Assembly: GCA_945890495.1 (NCBI GenBank)
Contig: CAMDCO010000002.1
Span: 48,893 to 112,892 of the forward strand
Direction of reading: 5' to 3'
Source: Bordetella parapertussis
Lineage (GTDB): Bacteria; Pseudomonadota; Gammaproteobacteria; Burkholderiales; Thiobacillaceae
Length of the DNA: 64,000 nt
Shown here: positions 54,064 to 61,387 of the stretch, one piece after another
Layout of the letters: every line of letters begins with the position of its first letter
Numbering within the stretch: position 1 is the first letter of the stretch
The notes under the pieces: generated by a model
The model's input: the letters and a program-made list of their open reading frames with translations, nothing else
Databases searched by the model: none
Told to the model about the DNA's origin: nothing
Position numbers and translations under genes: made by a program

Positions 54064-54456
54064 TTAGTGACTGATGACCACATCCTGTTCCGCCATCGTG
54101 GCGGCCAGTTCAGCGGCAGACATCACAGTTACATCAACCAGCAGATCGTCCTCGGTCAGGCCACGGGCCTCCAGGGATTCCTGCTCCACATACAGCTTTT
54201 CAATATCGTAGCCATCAAGGGCACGGTAGGTCTTCGAGAAGTTCTTCAGCTCGGTACCTTCCGAATTGATGCCCTTCATCAGCTGATAGACGCCGTCATC
54301 CACAAAGGCCATGCTGACATCCTGCTCAAAGGCGGCCGAGATCAGCACCACCTCAAGCGCTTCCAGCGCGTAAATCGTGCCGTAGGGGGCCTTTCGGTTC
54401 ACGAACATGAACTTCTTGATCGTGCCGCCTTCTTCCATATCCATATCGTCGCTCAT
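54064..54456 (-). CDS. dsrF: DsrF (TusC-like) sulfurtransferase subunit
   Basis: The 130-residue protein matches DsrF/TusC from about residue 12 (TIKKFMFVNRKAPYGTIYALE), with a short acidic N-terminal extension. It has no cysteine and is the structural partner in DsrEFH. Spacing of 24 bp to its neighbours indicates one operon. Confidence 0.95.
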   Translation of the reverse strand: MSDDMDMEEGGTIKKFMFVNRKAPYGTIYALEALEVVLISAAFEQDVSMAFVDDGVYQLMKGINSEGTELKNFSKTYRALDGYDIEKLYVEQESLEARGLTEDDLLVDVTVMSAAELAATMAEQDVVISH

Positions 54457-54480
54457 CGCTTCGTCCTTATCTTTTCCCGA

Positions 54481-54873
54481 TCAATCACCAAAGGTCACCA
54501 GACGATCGTTCTGGATACCGGCTTCAACGAGCTGACCCAGACCCGAAATGCGGAAGGCGGGATGAATATTATTGGCATCCCTGCCCTGACGCTTCGCCTC
54601 ATTGTCATCCAGCAAACCACGACGCTGAGCCGCAGCAATACAGACCACCAGATCGACACCATGCTTCTCGCCCAACTCAGCCCAGCGGTTGACCACATGA
54701 CGGTCATCCACCGGCGGAACGGTCAAGCGTGAGGCGTTGTTGACACCATCGTGATAGAAAAACACGCGGGTGACTTCGTGGCCTTTGGCAATGGCCGCCT
54801 GCGCGAACTTGAAGGCAGAATCCGACGACTGGTGGGTGTACGGGCCTTCGTTTACCAGAATTCCAAATTTCAT
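54481..54873 (-). CDS. dsrE: DsrE (TusD-like) sulfurtransferase subunit
   Basis: The 130-residue protein has the persulfide-bearing Cys78 in VDLVVCIAAAQRRG, the residue known to be essential in this family. It takes sulfur from upstream carriers and passes it to DsrC. First of the dsrEFH set; the gap from dsrB carries a hairpin with a UUCG loop. Confidence 0.96.
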   Translation of the reverse strand: MKFGILVNEGPYTHQSSDSAFKFAQAAIAKGHEVTRVFFYHDGVNNASRLTVPPVDDRHVVNRWAELGEKHGVDLVVCIAAAQRRGLLDDNEAKRQGRDANNIHPAFRISGLGQLVEAGIQNDRLVTFGD

Positions 54874-54904
54874 TAAGGGTCCTAACTCTGTAATCTTTTC
54901 AGAA

Positions 54905-54926
54905 CGGGCCCCCCGAAGGAGGCCCG
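54905..54926 (-). promoter_or_regulatory. UUCG-capped hairpin between dsrB and dsrE
   Basis: On the transcribed strand CGGGCCTCC-TTCG-GGGGGCCCG forms a 9-bp stem (one G-U pair) with the very stable UUCG loop. It begins 7 nt beyond the dsrB stop (54933). No U-tract follows; a 3'-end stabiliser for dsrAB mRNA is likely. Confidence 0.7.
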
Positions 54927-54932
54927 CACCCG

Positions 54933-56006
54933 TTAGAAGCGGATGTGGGTCGAGGCGTTGAGGGTGCTACGGCCACCGCGCCAGTTATCAATGTGGTACT
55001 TGGTGAACGGCAGACCGGTCTTGTCGAAGAAGGCGGGCCAACCGATACGGTCGATCCACTCGTTGATACGCTCCCACGGACGACCGTCAGCCTTGTACTC
55101 AGCCAGAATACGCTTAACTACGACCGACACCTCAGGCCAACGCGGCGGGTTGTTCGGAATGCCCGAGGCCACCAGCTTGTGGAAGGTCGGCTTGGAACGG
55201 GCGTTGGAGTTCTTACCACCCACCCAGATCGCGAACTTGGAGTGCTCCGGATCGTTAATCTGCATCGGCGGGCAGGGCGGGAAGCAGGCACCACAACAGA
55301 TGCACTTCTTCTCGTCCACTTCCAAGGTCGGCTTACCGTTAATCAGTGCCGGACGAATCGCAGCCACTGGGCAGCGAGCCACAACGGTCGGACGCTCGCA
55401 CACATTGGCGACCAGATCGTGGTTGATCTTCGGCGGCTTGGTGTGCTGAATGACGATGGCGATGTCAGCCTGGCCGCCGCAGTTAATCTCGCAGCAGGAG
55501 GTGGACAGCTTGACGCGGTTAGGCATCTCGCACTTGATGAACTCATCATGCAACTCGTCCATCAGGGCCTTCACGGCGCCGGAGGCATCGGTACCCGGGA
55601 TGTCGCAGTGCAGCCAGCCTTGAGTATGGGCAATCATGGACACCGAGTTAGCGGTGCCACCGATCGGGAATCCTTCGGCGCCCAGCGCCTTGATCAGCGG
55701 CTCGACCTTGGAACCGTCCGCCACCATGTACTCAATGTTGGAGCGTGCCGTGAAGCGGACGAAACCGTCAGCAAATTGGTCAGCAATGTCAGCCAGTTTG
55801 CGGATAGTGTAGTGGTCCATCTGGCGCGCAGTACCCGCCTTGACGGTCCAGATCTCGGCACCGCTTTCGGCACGGTGATAAAGCACGCCCGGCTTGGGAT
55901 GGCTGTGGAAAACCCACTTGCCATAGTTATCCCTCATCACCGGGTGCATGTAGGGCATCGGGTCCGGTGCACCGGACTCGACAGTTGCATGAGTGCGTTC
56001 TGCCAT
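54933..56006 (-). CDS. dsrB: Reverse dissimilatory sulfite reductase, beta subunit
   Basis: The 357-residue protein has the sulfite reductase Cys motif STSCCEINCGGQADIA, a second Cys set in NVCERPTVVARCPVAA and a ferredoxin insert CICCGACFPPCP. Together with DsrA it forms the siroheme enzyme that here works in the oxidative direction, releasing sulfite. It lies 49 bp after dsrA. Confidence 0.97.
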   Translation of the reverse strand: MAERTHATVESGAPDPMPYMHPVMRDNYGKWVFHSHPKPGVLYHRAESGAEIWTVKAGTARQMDHYTIRKLADIADQFADGFVRFTARSNIEYMVADGSKVEPLIKALGAEGFPIGGTANSVSMIAHTQGWLHCDIPGTDASGAVKALMDELHDEFIKCEMPNRVKLSTSCCEINCGGQADIAIVIQHTKPPKINHDLVANVCERPTVVARCPVAAIRPALINGKPTLEVDEKKCICCGACFPPCPPMQINDPEHSKFAIWVGGKNSNARSKPTFHKLVASGIPNNPPRWPEVSVVVKRILAEYKADGRPWERINEWIDRIGWPAFFDKTGLPFTKYHIDNWRGGRSTLNASTHIRF

Positions 56007-56055
56007 TTTGTTTCTCCGTAATTAATCTGTAAGGGTCTTGGTAAGAAGCCGTCTA

Positions 56056-57360
56056 TCAGGCTGCCGCAGCGGCCTTGCGCTCAAACCATTTTTCCGCTTC
56101 CTCGTCCCAGCCATCGCCACGGAAATACGGATTGGAACGCGGTTCCTTAATCATGCTCGGATCCACATCCAGACCAATACCTTCGAGGAAGTTAACCAGA
56201 CCAATCCGCTCGATCATCTCACCGGTACGCTCATGCTCCAGCGCATTTTCGGCGAAGAAATCGAGGATGGTGCGGGACAACTCGTTCAGGCGCTCGAAGT
56301 CTTCGTCAGACTCCATCTTCATGAACGGAATCACCACGGTACCCATGGAAGCGCCAATCTTCAGCACGCCCTTGCCACCGACCAGGACGGTCACGCCCTT
56401 GTCCTTACCCGGCAACAGTGCGCCCGGCATCACATTGACGCAGTGCATGCAACGCACGCAGTTGCTGTTGTCGATTTCCAGGCACTGCTCGTCAGACAAG
56501 ACCACCTTGGTGATCTTGGCACCCGTAGACACGGCCGCCGTCTTCTTCAACTGAATGGCACGGGTCGGACACATGCTGACCACCATGTTGATGGTCTCTT
56601 CCATGCTGTGCTTGGCATACCACTCACGGGACAGCGTCTCATCGCTACGGATGTTGTCACGCCAGGTACCGATGGTCGCCATGTCGGAACGCTGAACGGA
56701 GTTGGTGCAATCGTTCGGGCAACCCGAGAACTTGAACTTGAACTTGTACGGCAGCGACGGACGGTGCATGTCGTCAATGTTGTTGTTGATGACCGTACGC
56801 AGGGCACGCGCCTCATCGTAGCAAGACATCTCGCAACGGGCTGCGCCGACGCAAGACATGGAGGTACGCAGCGCCGGGCCGGCACCGCCGAGGTCAAGGC
56901 CCATCTCATTGAACTTGTCAAAGGAACGCTGCACATCGGCCGTCTTGATGCCTTGCATCATGATGTCGCCAGACTGGCCATGGAAGGCGATCAGACCAGA
57001 ACCACCCGTCTCAGACCATGCATCACAGATATCGCGCAGGAACTGGGAGCTATAGTGCATACCCGCCGGCGGCTGGAGGCGCAGGGTGTGGAACTCGGCT
57101 GAGGCGGGGAACTTCGGTGTGCCATCGGCATTCTTCAGCTCACTAAAACGCGGAATCACGCCACCACCATAACCGATGACGCCCACGGTACCGCCCTTCC
57201 AGTAACCGAAGCGGGTCTTGTAGGATTCTTCCAGTTGACCCATCAGGTCAACGGCCATGTCATTGTCTTTGGCCAAGCGCTTGAGGCCGGTCACAAAGGA
57301 CGGCCACGGGCCAGCTTCTAGCTGGTCGAGATTGGGGGTGTCATGCATTTTTTTTGCCAT
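56056..57360 (-). CDS. dsrA: Reverse dissimilatory sulfite reductase, alpha subunit
   Basis: The 434-residue protein has the siroheme-4Fe-4S ligands in SCVGAARCEMSC and SGCPNDCTN, and a ferredoxin domain with CVRCMHCVNVMPG. AGGAG precedes the ATG at 57360. The oxidative (rDsr) type is inferred from companions dsrEFH and dsrL, which sulfate reducers normally lack. It is the first gene of dsrABEFHCMKLJOP and is transcribed away from the Cas6-like gene set. Confidence 0.98.
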   Translation of the reverse strand: MAKKMHDTPNLDQLEAGPWPSFVTGLKRLAKDNDMAVDLMGQLEESYKTRFGYWKGGTVGVIGYGGGVIPRFSELKNADGTPKFPASAEFHTLRLQPPAGMHYSSQFLRDICDAWSETGGSGLIAFHGQSGDIMMQGIKTADVQRSFDKFNEMGLDLGGAGPALRTSMSCVGAARCEMSCYDEARALRTVINNNIDDMHRPSLPYKFKFKFSGCPNDCTNSVQRSDMATIGTWRDNIRSDETLSREWYAKHSMEETINMVVSMCPTRAIQLKKTAAVSTGAKITKVVLSDEQCLEIDNSNCVRCMHCVNVMPGALLPGKDKGVTVLVGGKGVLKIGASMGTVVIPFMKMESDEDFERLNELSRTILDFFAENALEHERTGEMIERIGLVNFLEGIGLDVDPSMIKEPRSNPYFRGDGWDEEAEKWFERKAAAAA

Positions 57361-57389
57361 TTGTTTCTCCTTGCGAAGTATGCGTTAGG

Positions 57390-57445
57390 GTGACACCTGC
57401 GACCATTCCGTTTTGAACAGTCCGCCGTCGACTTGCAGGTCACAC
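57390..57445 (-). promoter_or_regulatory. Inverted repeat in the dsrA 5' leader
   Basis: ACCTGC (57395-57400) and GCAGGT (57435-57440) pair, extended by GTG/CAC after a 2-nt internal loop. The loop is 34 nt. The structure would end about 30 nt before the dsrA ATG. It could be an operator or an RNA element. Confidence 0.4.
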
Positions 57446-57534
57446 GAGACGAGTCCGTGCATATTATTGAAAGTTAATCTTGCTCGCCATCGCTCAATGG
57501 GGGGGAGTACGACAACCCTTTGGGAGTATACAAA

Positions 57535-57552
57535 CCTACCCGATCGGGTAGG
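57535..57552. promoter_or_regulatory. 18-bp perfect palindrome in the dsrA divergent promoter region
   Basis: CCTACCCGATCGGGTAGG is fully self-complementary. It lies 24 bp upstream of the likely -35 of the plus-strand genes and about 175 bp upstream of dsrA. This is a natural place for a regulator controlling both transcripts. Confidence 0.65.
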
Positions 57553-57576
57553 CATTGGATCACCCTGGCTGGGGAA

Positions 57577-57606
57577 TTGAATACCCGACAAAATTCATCA
57601 GATAAT
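57577..57606 (+). promoter_or_regulatory. Likely sigma-70 promoter of the 83-residue/Cas6-like genes
   Basis: TTGAAT (57577-57582), 18-bp spacer, GATAAT (57601-57606). The start would be near 57613, about 20 nt before the first ATG, which has no Shine-Dalgarno sequence. Confidence 0.45.
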
Positions 57607-57633
57607 AGACACCTTCACCTAACCTTCAACGCC

Positions 57634-57885
57634 ATGGATCAGATTACTGTCTTGGATACCTTCCGCAACCCCTTTGGTAACCAGGAAATCGAGCTGCAAC
57701 AGATGGAACGGGCAGACGGCGGGATGCCCATGCTGCGCATCCGTATCCGTGAACGAGGCTCGCGTTTTACCATATTTGACATGGATCCGCTCACGGCCCG
57801 TCACTGGGCGCAAAAGATGCTGGATTGGGCCGAGCCCATGGCCGCTGCGCACGGCGCACCTGCGATCGAAGAGGACACTCTCTGA
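57634..57885 (+). CDS. Uncharacterised 83-residue protein upstream of the Cas6-like gene
   Basis: Starts MDQITVLDTFRNPFGNQEIE and continues with a beta-rich core (MLRIRIRERGSRFTIFDMD) and a C-terminal helix (LTARHWAQKMLDWAEPMAAA). It has no cysteine, signal or membrane segment. The stop shares a base with the Cas6-like start (TGATG), so the two are translationally coupled. I do not recognise the family with certainty. Its position opposite dsrA suggests a role tied to sulfur oxidation or to the Cas6-like protein. Confidence 0.75.
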   Translation: MDQITVLDTFRNPFGNQEIELQQMERADGGMPMLRIRIRERGSRFTIFDMDPLTARHWAQKMLDWAEPMAAAHGAPAIEEDTL

Positions 57886-58547
57886 TGCGCATGTACAACC
57901 CCGAGTGGGAATCCATCCGTCATTCGGATCTGACCAGCTCCTTTACGGACCTGCAATTCGACCTTGAGGGTCACAGCATCCCGGCAGACCATGGTCAATC
58001 GCTTCATGACGCACTGCTTGCCTGTCTACCCGAACTCGGCGACCTTGCAGAGTTAGGCGTGCACCCCGTGACAGGGGCCCCAAGCGGCATAGACGATAAC
58101 GATACCTTACTGCTTAACCGGCGCACCAAACTGTTTCTGCGCCTCCCCTCCGAGCATGTCGAACAGGCCAAGAAACTCTCCGGCTGTCACCTTGAGACCC
58201 GCGTTGGCCCCCTAAAAATCGGTTCCGCCAAGCTGCGCCCCTTACTGCCGTTTGCCGAATTGCATTCCCCCCTCGTCATCCTTAACGGGGGCGAAGAGCT
58301 TGGCTTCATGGAAGAAGCTCGCCAACTTTTGGGCTCGCTGGGCATCCAGGGCGTTGGGCTAATCTGTAACAAGCGGCGTACAATCTCGACCGCAGACGGT
58401 GAGGCCTCCGGCTTTGGCCTGATGATTCATGGCCTCTCACCAGCGCAGTCCCTCTTGCTCCAGGAACGGGGTCTCGGCACAATGCATGAGCGGGGTTGCG
58501 GTGTGTTTGTCCCCCATAAATCCGTCAAGGAAGTCGTCTTGGATTGA
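57885..58547 (+). CDS. Cas6/Cmx6-like RAMP protein (CRISPR-RNA-processing family), no array nearby
   Basis: The 220-residue protein has DLQFDLEGHSIPADHGQSLH near the N-terminus, with His residues where Cas6 proteins of the MYXAN subtype place IPxDHGxxLY. It has GVHPVTG near residue 65 and a C-terminal glycine-rich loop RGLGTMHERGCGVFVPHK, the RAMP/Cas6 signature. Cas6 proteins cut CRISPR precursor RNA, but no repeat array or other cas gene is present in 64 kb. The assignment is from remembered family pattern. It is coupled to the 83-residue gene and followed by a DsrC paralogue. Confidence 0.7.
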   Translation: MRMYNPEWESIRHSDLTSSFTDLQFDLEGHSIPADHGQSLHDALLACLPELGDLAELGVHPVTGAPSGIDDNDTLLLNRRTKLFLRLPSEHVEQAKKLSGCHLETRVGPLKIGSAKLRPLLPFAELHSPLVILNGGEELGFMEEARQLLGSLGIQGVGLICNKRRTISTADGEASGFGLMIHGLSPAQSLLLQERGLGTMHERGCGVFVPHKSVKEVVLD

Positions 58548-58615
58548 TTTTTTTAGCAATTGATTAAATTGCCGCAGTTCGCGGCCCTTTGTCCACTTTT
58601 TATAGGAGAAACCCC

Positions 58616-58960
58616 ATGGCAAATGCAGCCCCTTATATCGTTAACGGCGAAGAACTGGAAACCGACGATGAGCGTTTTCTGCTGGAAGCTAACTTCAGCG
58701 ACGATGTCGTGCCCGTAATCGCTGAGGCCGAGGGCATCAAGCTCAACGACCTGCATTGGCAAGTTGTCCGTTTCCTGCGCGAGCGCTATCAGGAAGACGG
58801 CCACACCCCCAACTTCCGCAACATGCTCGCCATGTTGGATGAGGAAGATGACAGCCAAGACTGGAAGAAGGTGCTCTACGAGCTGTTCCCCAACCAGCCC
58901 AACCGTCAGGCCTCCAAGGTCTCCGGCCTGCCCAAGCCCTACGGCAAGGGCGGCTACTAA
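58616..58960 (+). CDS. DsrC-family protein lacking both redox cysteines (RspA-like)
   Basis: The 114-residue protein follows DsrC/TusE closely (YIVNGEELETDDERFLLEAN; LNDLHWQVVRFLRERYQEDG), but its C-terminal arm reads RQASKVSGLPKPYGKGGY. Cys99 of the operon's DsrC is Ser and Cys110 is Lys, and the protein has no cysteine at all. It cannot carry sulfur. Cys-less members have been proposed as regulatory sulfur-related proteins. TAGGAGAA precedes the ATG. Confidence 0.9.
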   Translation: MANAAPYIVNGEELETDDERFLLEANFSDDVVPVIAEAEGIKLNDLHWQVVRFLRERYQEDGHTPNFRNMLAMLDEEDDSQDWKKVLYELFPNQPNRQASKVSGLPKPYGKGGY

Positions 58961-59031
58961 TCAGGGCTTGGGTTACAGGGGAGAGCCACAGCGGCCCTCC
59001 CCTGCGGCATAAGTCCTGGGTCTTGAACCTG

Positions 59032-59886
59032 ATGCATTCCACCACCCTCGTTTCCACCGCAGAACTCGCCGCGCATCGGGACGATCCGCACTGGATCGTC
59101 ATCGATTGCCGCTTCAGCCTGGCCGATACCGAACACGGTCGCCGCGCCTATGCCGCAGGCCACATCCCCGGCGCCCATTACCTGCACCTGGACGAAGACC
59201 TCTCCAGCGCCATCACCCCGCAGACGGGCCGTCACCCACTGCCAGATCCACAGGCCTTAACCGCCAAACTGCAAGCCTTGGGTGTCGGCGTCAACCGTCA
59301 GGTCGTGGTCTATGACGACAGTTATGGCTCGATGGCGGTGCGGCTGTGGTGGATGCTGCGCTGGCTGGGCCACCCCGCCGTTGCCTTGCTCGACGGCAAC
59401 TTTCAGACTTGGGCGCGCGAAAAGCGTCCCTTAAGCCAAGACATCCCCAGCGTGCCGCACAAAGGCGCCTGCCCCTGCCTGCCTGAGCGCAGCGCGTGGC
59501 TCTCGACCACCGAGATGGAACAGATCGTCAGCGATGGCTCGCACCTCTTGATCGATGCCCGCAACGAGATGCGCTTTACCGGCGAGATCGATCCCATCGA
59601 CCCGGTCGCCGGCCACATCCCCGGCGCTATCAACTGGGTGTTTGAAGAAAATCTCGACATCGACGGCACTTACCTGCCACCCGAGGCCCTGCGCGAAAAC
59701 TATCAGGCCTTGCTCGGGGGCCGCGCACCGACCGAGGTCATCCATGTCTGCGGCTCCGGCGTCACCGCCTGCCATAACCTGCTGGCCATGGAGGTTGCCG
59801 GACTCTCCGGCTCACGCCTCTACCCCGGTTCGTGGAGCGAATGGATTCGCGACCCCAAACACCCCATCGCCACCGGCGAGTCCTAA
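59032..59886 (+). CDS. sseA: Two-domain sulfurtransferase (mercaptopyruvate/thiosulfate type)
   Basis: The 284-residue protein has two rhodanese domains. The first is inactive (Asp in VVVYDDSYGSMA); the second has the active loop HVCGSGVTACHN (CGSGVTA), typical of 3-mercaptopyruvate sulfurtransferase. No signal peptide, so cytoplasmic. It lies 71 bp after the RspA-like gene and could feed or drain sulfane sulfur near the Dsr system. Confidence 0.93.
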   Translation: MHSTTLVSTAELAAHRDDPHWIVIDCRFSLADTEHGRRAYAAGHIPGAHYLHLDEDLSSAITPQTGRHPLPDPQALTAKLQALGVGVNRQVVVYDDSYGSMAVRLWWMLRWLGHPAVALLDGNFQTWAREKRPLSQDIPSVPHKGACPCLPERSAWLSTTEMEQIVSDGSHLLIDARNEMRFTGEIDPIDPVAGHIPGAINWVFEENLDIDGTYLPPEALRENYQALLGGRAPTEVIHVCGSGVTACHNLLAMEVAGLSGSRLYPGSWSEWIRDPKHPIATGES

Positions 59887-59912
59887 TCATCGCCACCGGA
59901 GAAGTTTAAATC

Positions 59913-60497
59913 ATGGCCAAACCCGTTCGCGTCAAAACCCAATGGTTCAAAGAGGGCGAGGAAGATCGCGCGCCTGAGGATACCGCCAGCGTCATCGCCA
60001 TGAACATCTGGCGTTCGGCTGACGGCACCGTGGATAACCTGTCACAAGCCGACTACGACATCCTCACGCCGCAACGCGGTTTCCGCATTATCGCCGAGCT
60101 GTGCTGCTATCTGACCCATTACACCGATCGCCTGCTCTACGCGCGCGTGGACGAGGCCAGCCGACACGCCCTGGTCAGTGCCGTGGGCCTGCGCCTGGCC
60201 GAAACCATGGAAGACAACATCATCGTCTTCAATGGCGGCATGAAAGACCCGGACTACGACCACAGGGCCGGTTTCATCGACCTGATGAATCGCCGCAACG
60301 CCGATTACGCCACCTTTGACTTTCCCGCCGACAAGGCCAGCTACCAAGCCCTGCGCTATCTCAGCCTGATGATCCGCGAGATTATGGAGCAAAGCGACCA
60401 AACCTGGATTCAGGATCAGTTGATGGACATTGAGGTACCGCTCATCATGGCCACCTGCCAAAAGACCGTGGACGGCTTCTTCCCACCCAACACATGA
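59913..60497 (+). CDS. Uncharacterised protein coupled to a TauD-like gene
   Basis: The 194-residue cytoplasmic protein starts MAKPVRVKTQWFKEGEEDRA and is largely helical (GFRIIAELCCYLTHYTDRLL; YQALRYLSLMIREIMEQSDQ). The stop overlaps the TauD-like start (ATGA). I do not recognise the family. Location between a sulfurtransferase and a taurine-dioxygenase-like enzyme suggests a link to organic or inorganic sulfur handling. Confidence 0.75.
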   Translation: MAKPVRVKTQWFKEGEEDRAPEDTASVIAMNIWRSADGTVDNLSQADYDILTPQRGFRIIAELCCYLTHYTDRLLYARVDEASRHALVSAVGLRLAETMEDNIIVFNGGMKDPDYDHRAGFIDLMNRRNADYATFDFPADKASYQALRYLSLMIREIMEQSDQTWIQDQLMDIEVPLIMATCQKTVDGFFPPNT

Positions 60498-61387
60498 TCC
60501 CCCCGAGTTCGCCTTTCCACCCTGACAACGCGGCCGGCTACCAGGCTTGGCGCGCGCAAAAACTAGCTGGCTACCCACAACAGGGCAGCGACCTGATCGT
60601 TGAGGTCAAGGACCCCGCCCAGTTGACCGACAGCGAATATGCCGCACTCTGGCAACGCATTGCCAAGACGCAGATGGCCATCTACGCCACCTCCATGGGC
60701 GAATCCGAAGACAAGGAACCCATCCGCAAACTTGCCGCCCAATTTGGCCTCACCCACCTAGACGCAAACTGGCTTTCCGACGAAGACGGTATTAGCAGTC
60801 TCACCCCACAAGACGAGGACGGGCAAGCGCGGGGGGAGTTCATCCCCTACACCCACCGCCCCATCCGCTGGCATACCGACGGTTATTACAATCCACGCGA
60901 ACGCCGCATCTGGGCCATGACCCTGCATTGCGTGCGTGCGGCCGACGAAGGCGGGGTCAACGATCTGTACGACCACGAACTGGCCTACATCGCCCTGCGC
61001 GATGCCAATCCCAATCACATCCGCTCCCTGATGATGGATGACGCCATGGCCATCCCGGCGCGCGAAGACGCCAACGGTATCGCCCGTGCCATCGAATCGG
61101 GCCCTGCCTTCGCCGTCGAAGAAGACCAGCTACACCTGCGCTACACCGCCCGCACCCAAAGCATTGCTTGGAAGGACGACGACGCCACCCGCGCCGCTGT
61201 GAAGGCCATCGAAGCCCTGCTCGCCAGCCATCCGATGGGGAGTTACGCCCTGAGGCTAGAGCCAGGCCTGGGCCTCATCTGCAACAACACCCTACATACG
61301 CGTTCCGGCTTCACTGACCGTCCTGAGCACCGCCGCCTACTCTATCGGGCGCGCTATCACGACCCTCTCCGCAACCTGCGCACATGA
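60494..61387 (+). CDS. TauD/TfdA-family Fe(II)/2-oxoglutarate dioxygenase-like protein
   Basis: The 297-residue protein has the HxD iron motif in RWHTDGYYNP and later HTRSGFTD, plus an Arg-containing RRLLYRARYH close to the C-terminus. This suits a taurine dioxygenase-like jelly-roll enzyme. It may hydroxylate a sulfonate, sulfate ester or other small acid. The start and stop overlap both neighbours by four bases (ATGA), so it is firmly part of an operon with mutL. Confidence 0.83.
   Translation: MIPPSSPFHPDNAAGYQAWRAQKLAGYPQQGSDLIVEVKDPAQLTDSEYAALWQRIAKTQMAIYATSMGESEDKEPIRKLAAQFGLTHLDANWLSDEDGISSLTPQDEDGQARGEFIPYTHRPIRWHTDGYYNPRERRIWAMTLHCVRAADEGGVNDLYDHELAYIALRDANPNHIRSLMMDDAMAIPAREDANGIARAIESGPAFAVEEDQLHLRYTARTQSIAWKDDDATRAAVKAIEALLASHPMGSYALRLEPGLGLICNNTLHTRSGFTDRPEHRRLLYRARYHDPLRNLRT

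Noticed and set aside
57385..57591. 68-residue minus-strand frame upstream of dsrA
   Set aside because: It spans the 18-bp palindrome and the predicted promoter region, has no ribosome site and no recognisable family.
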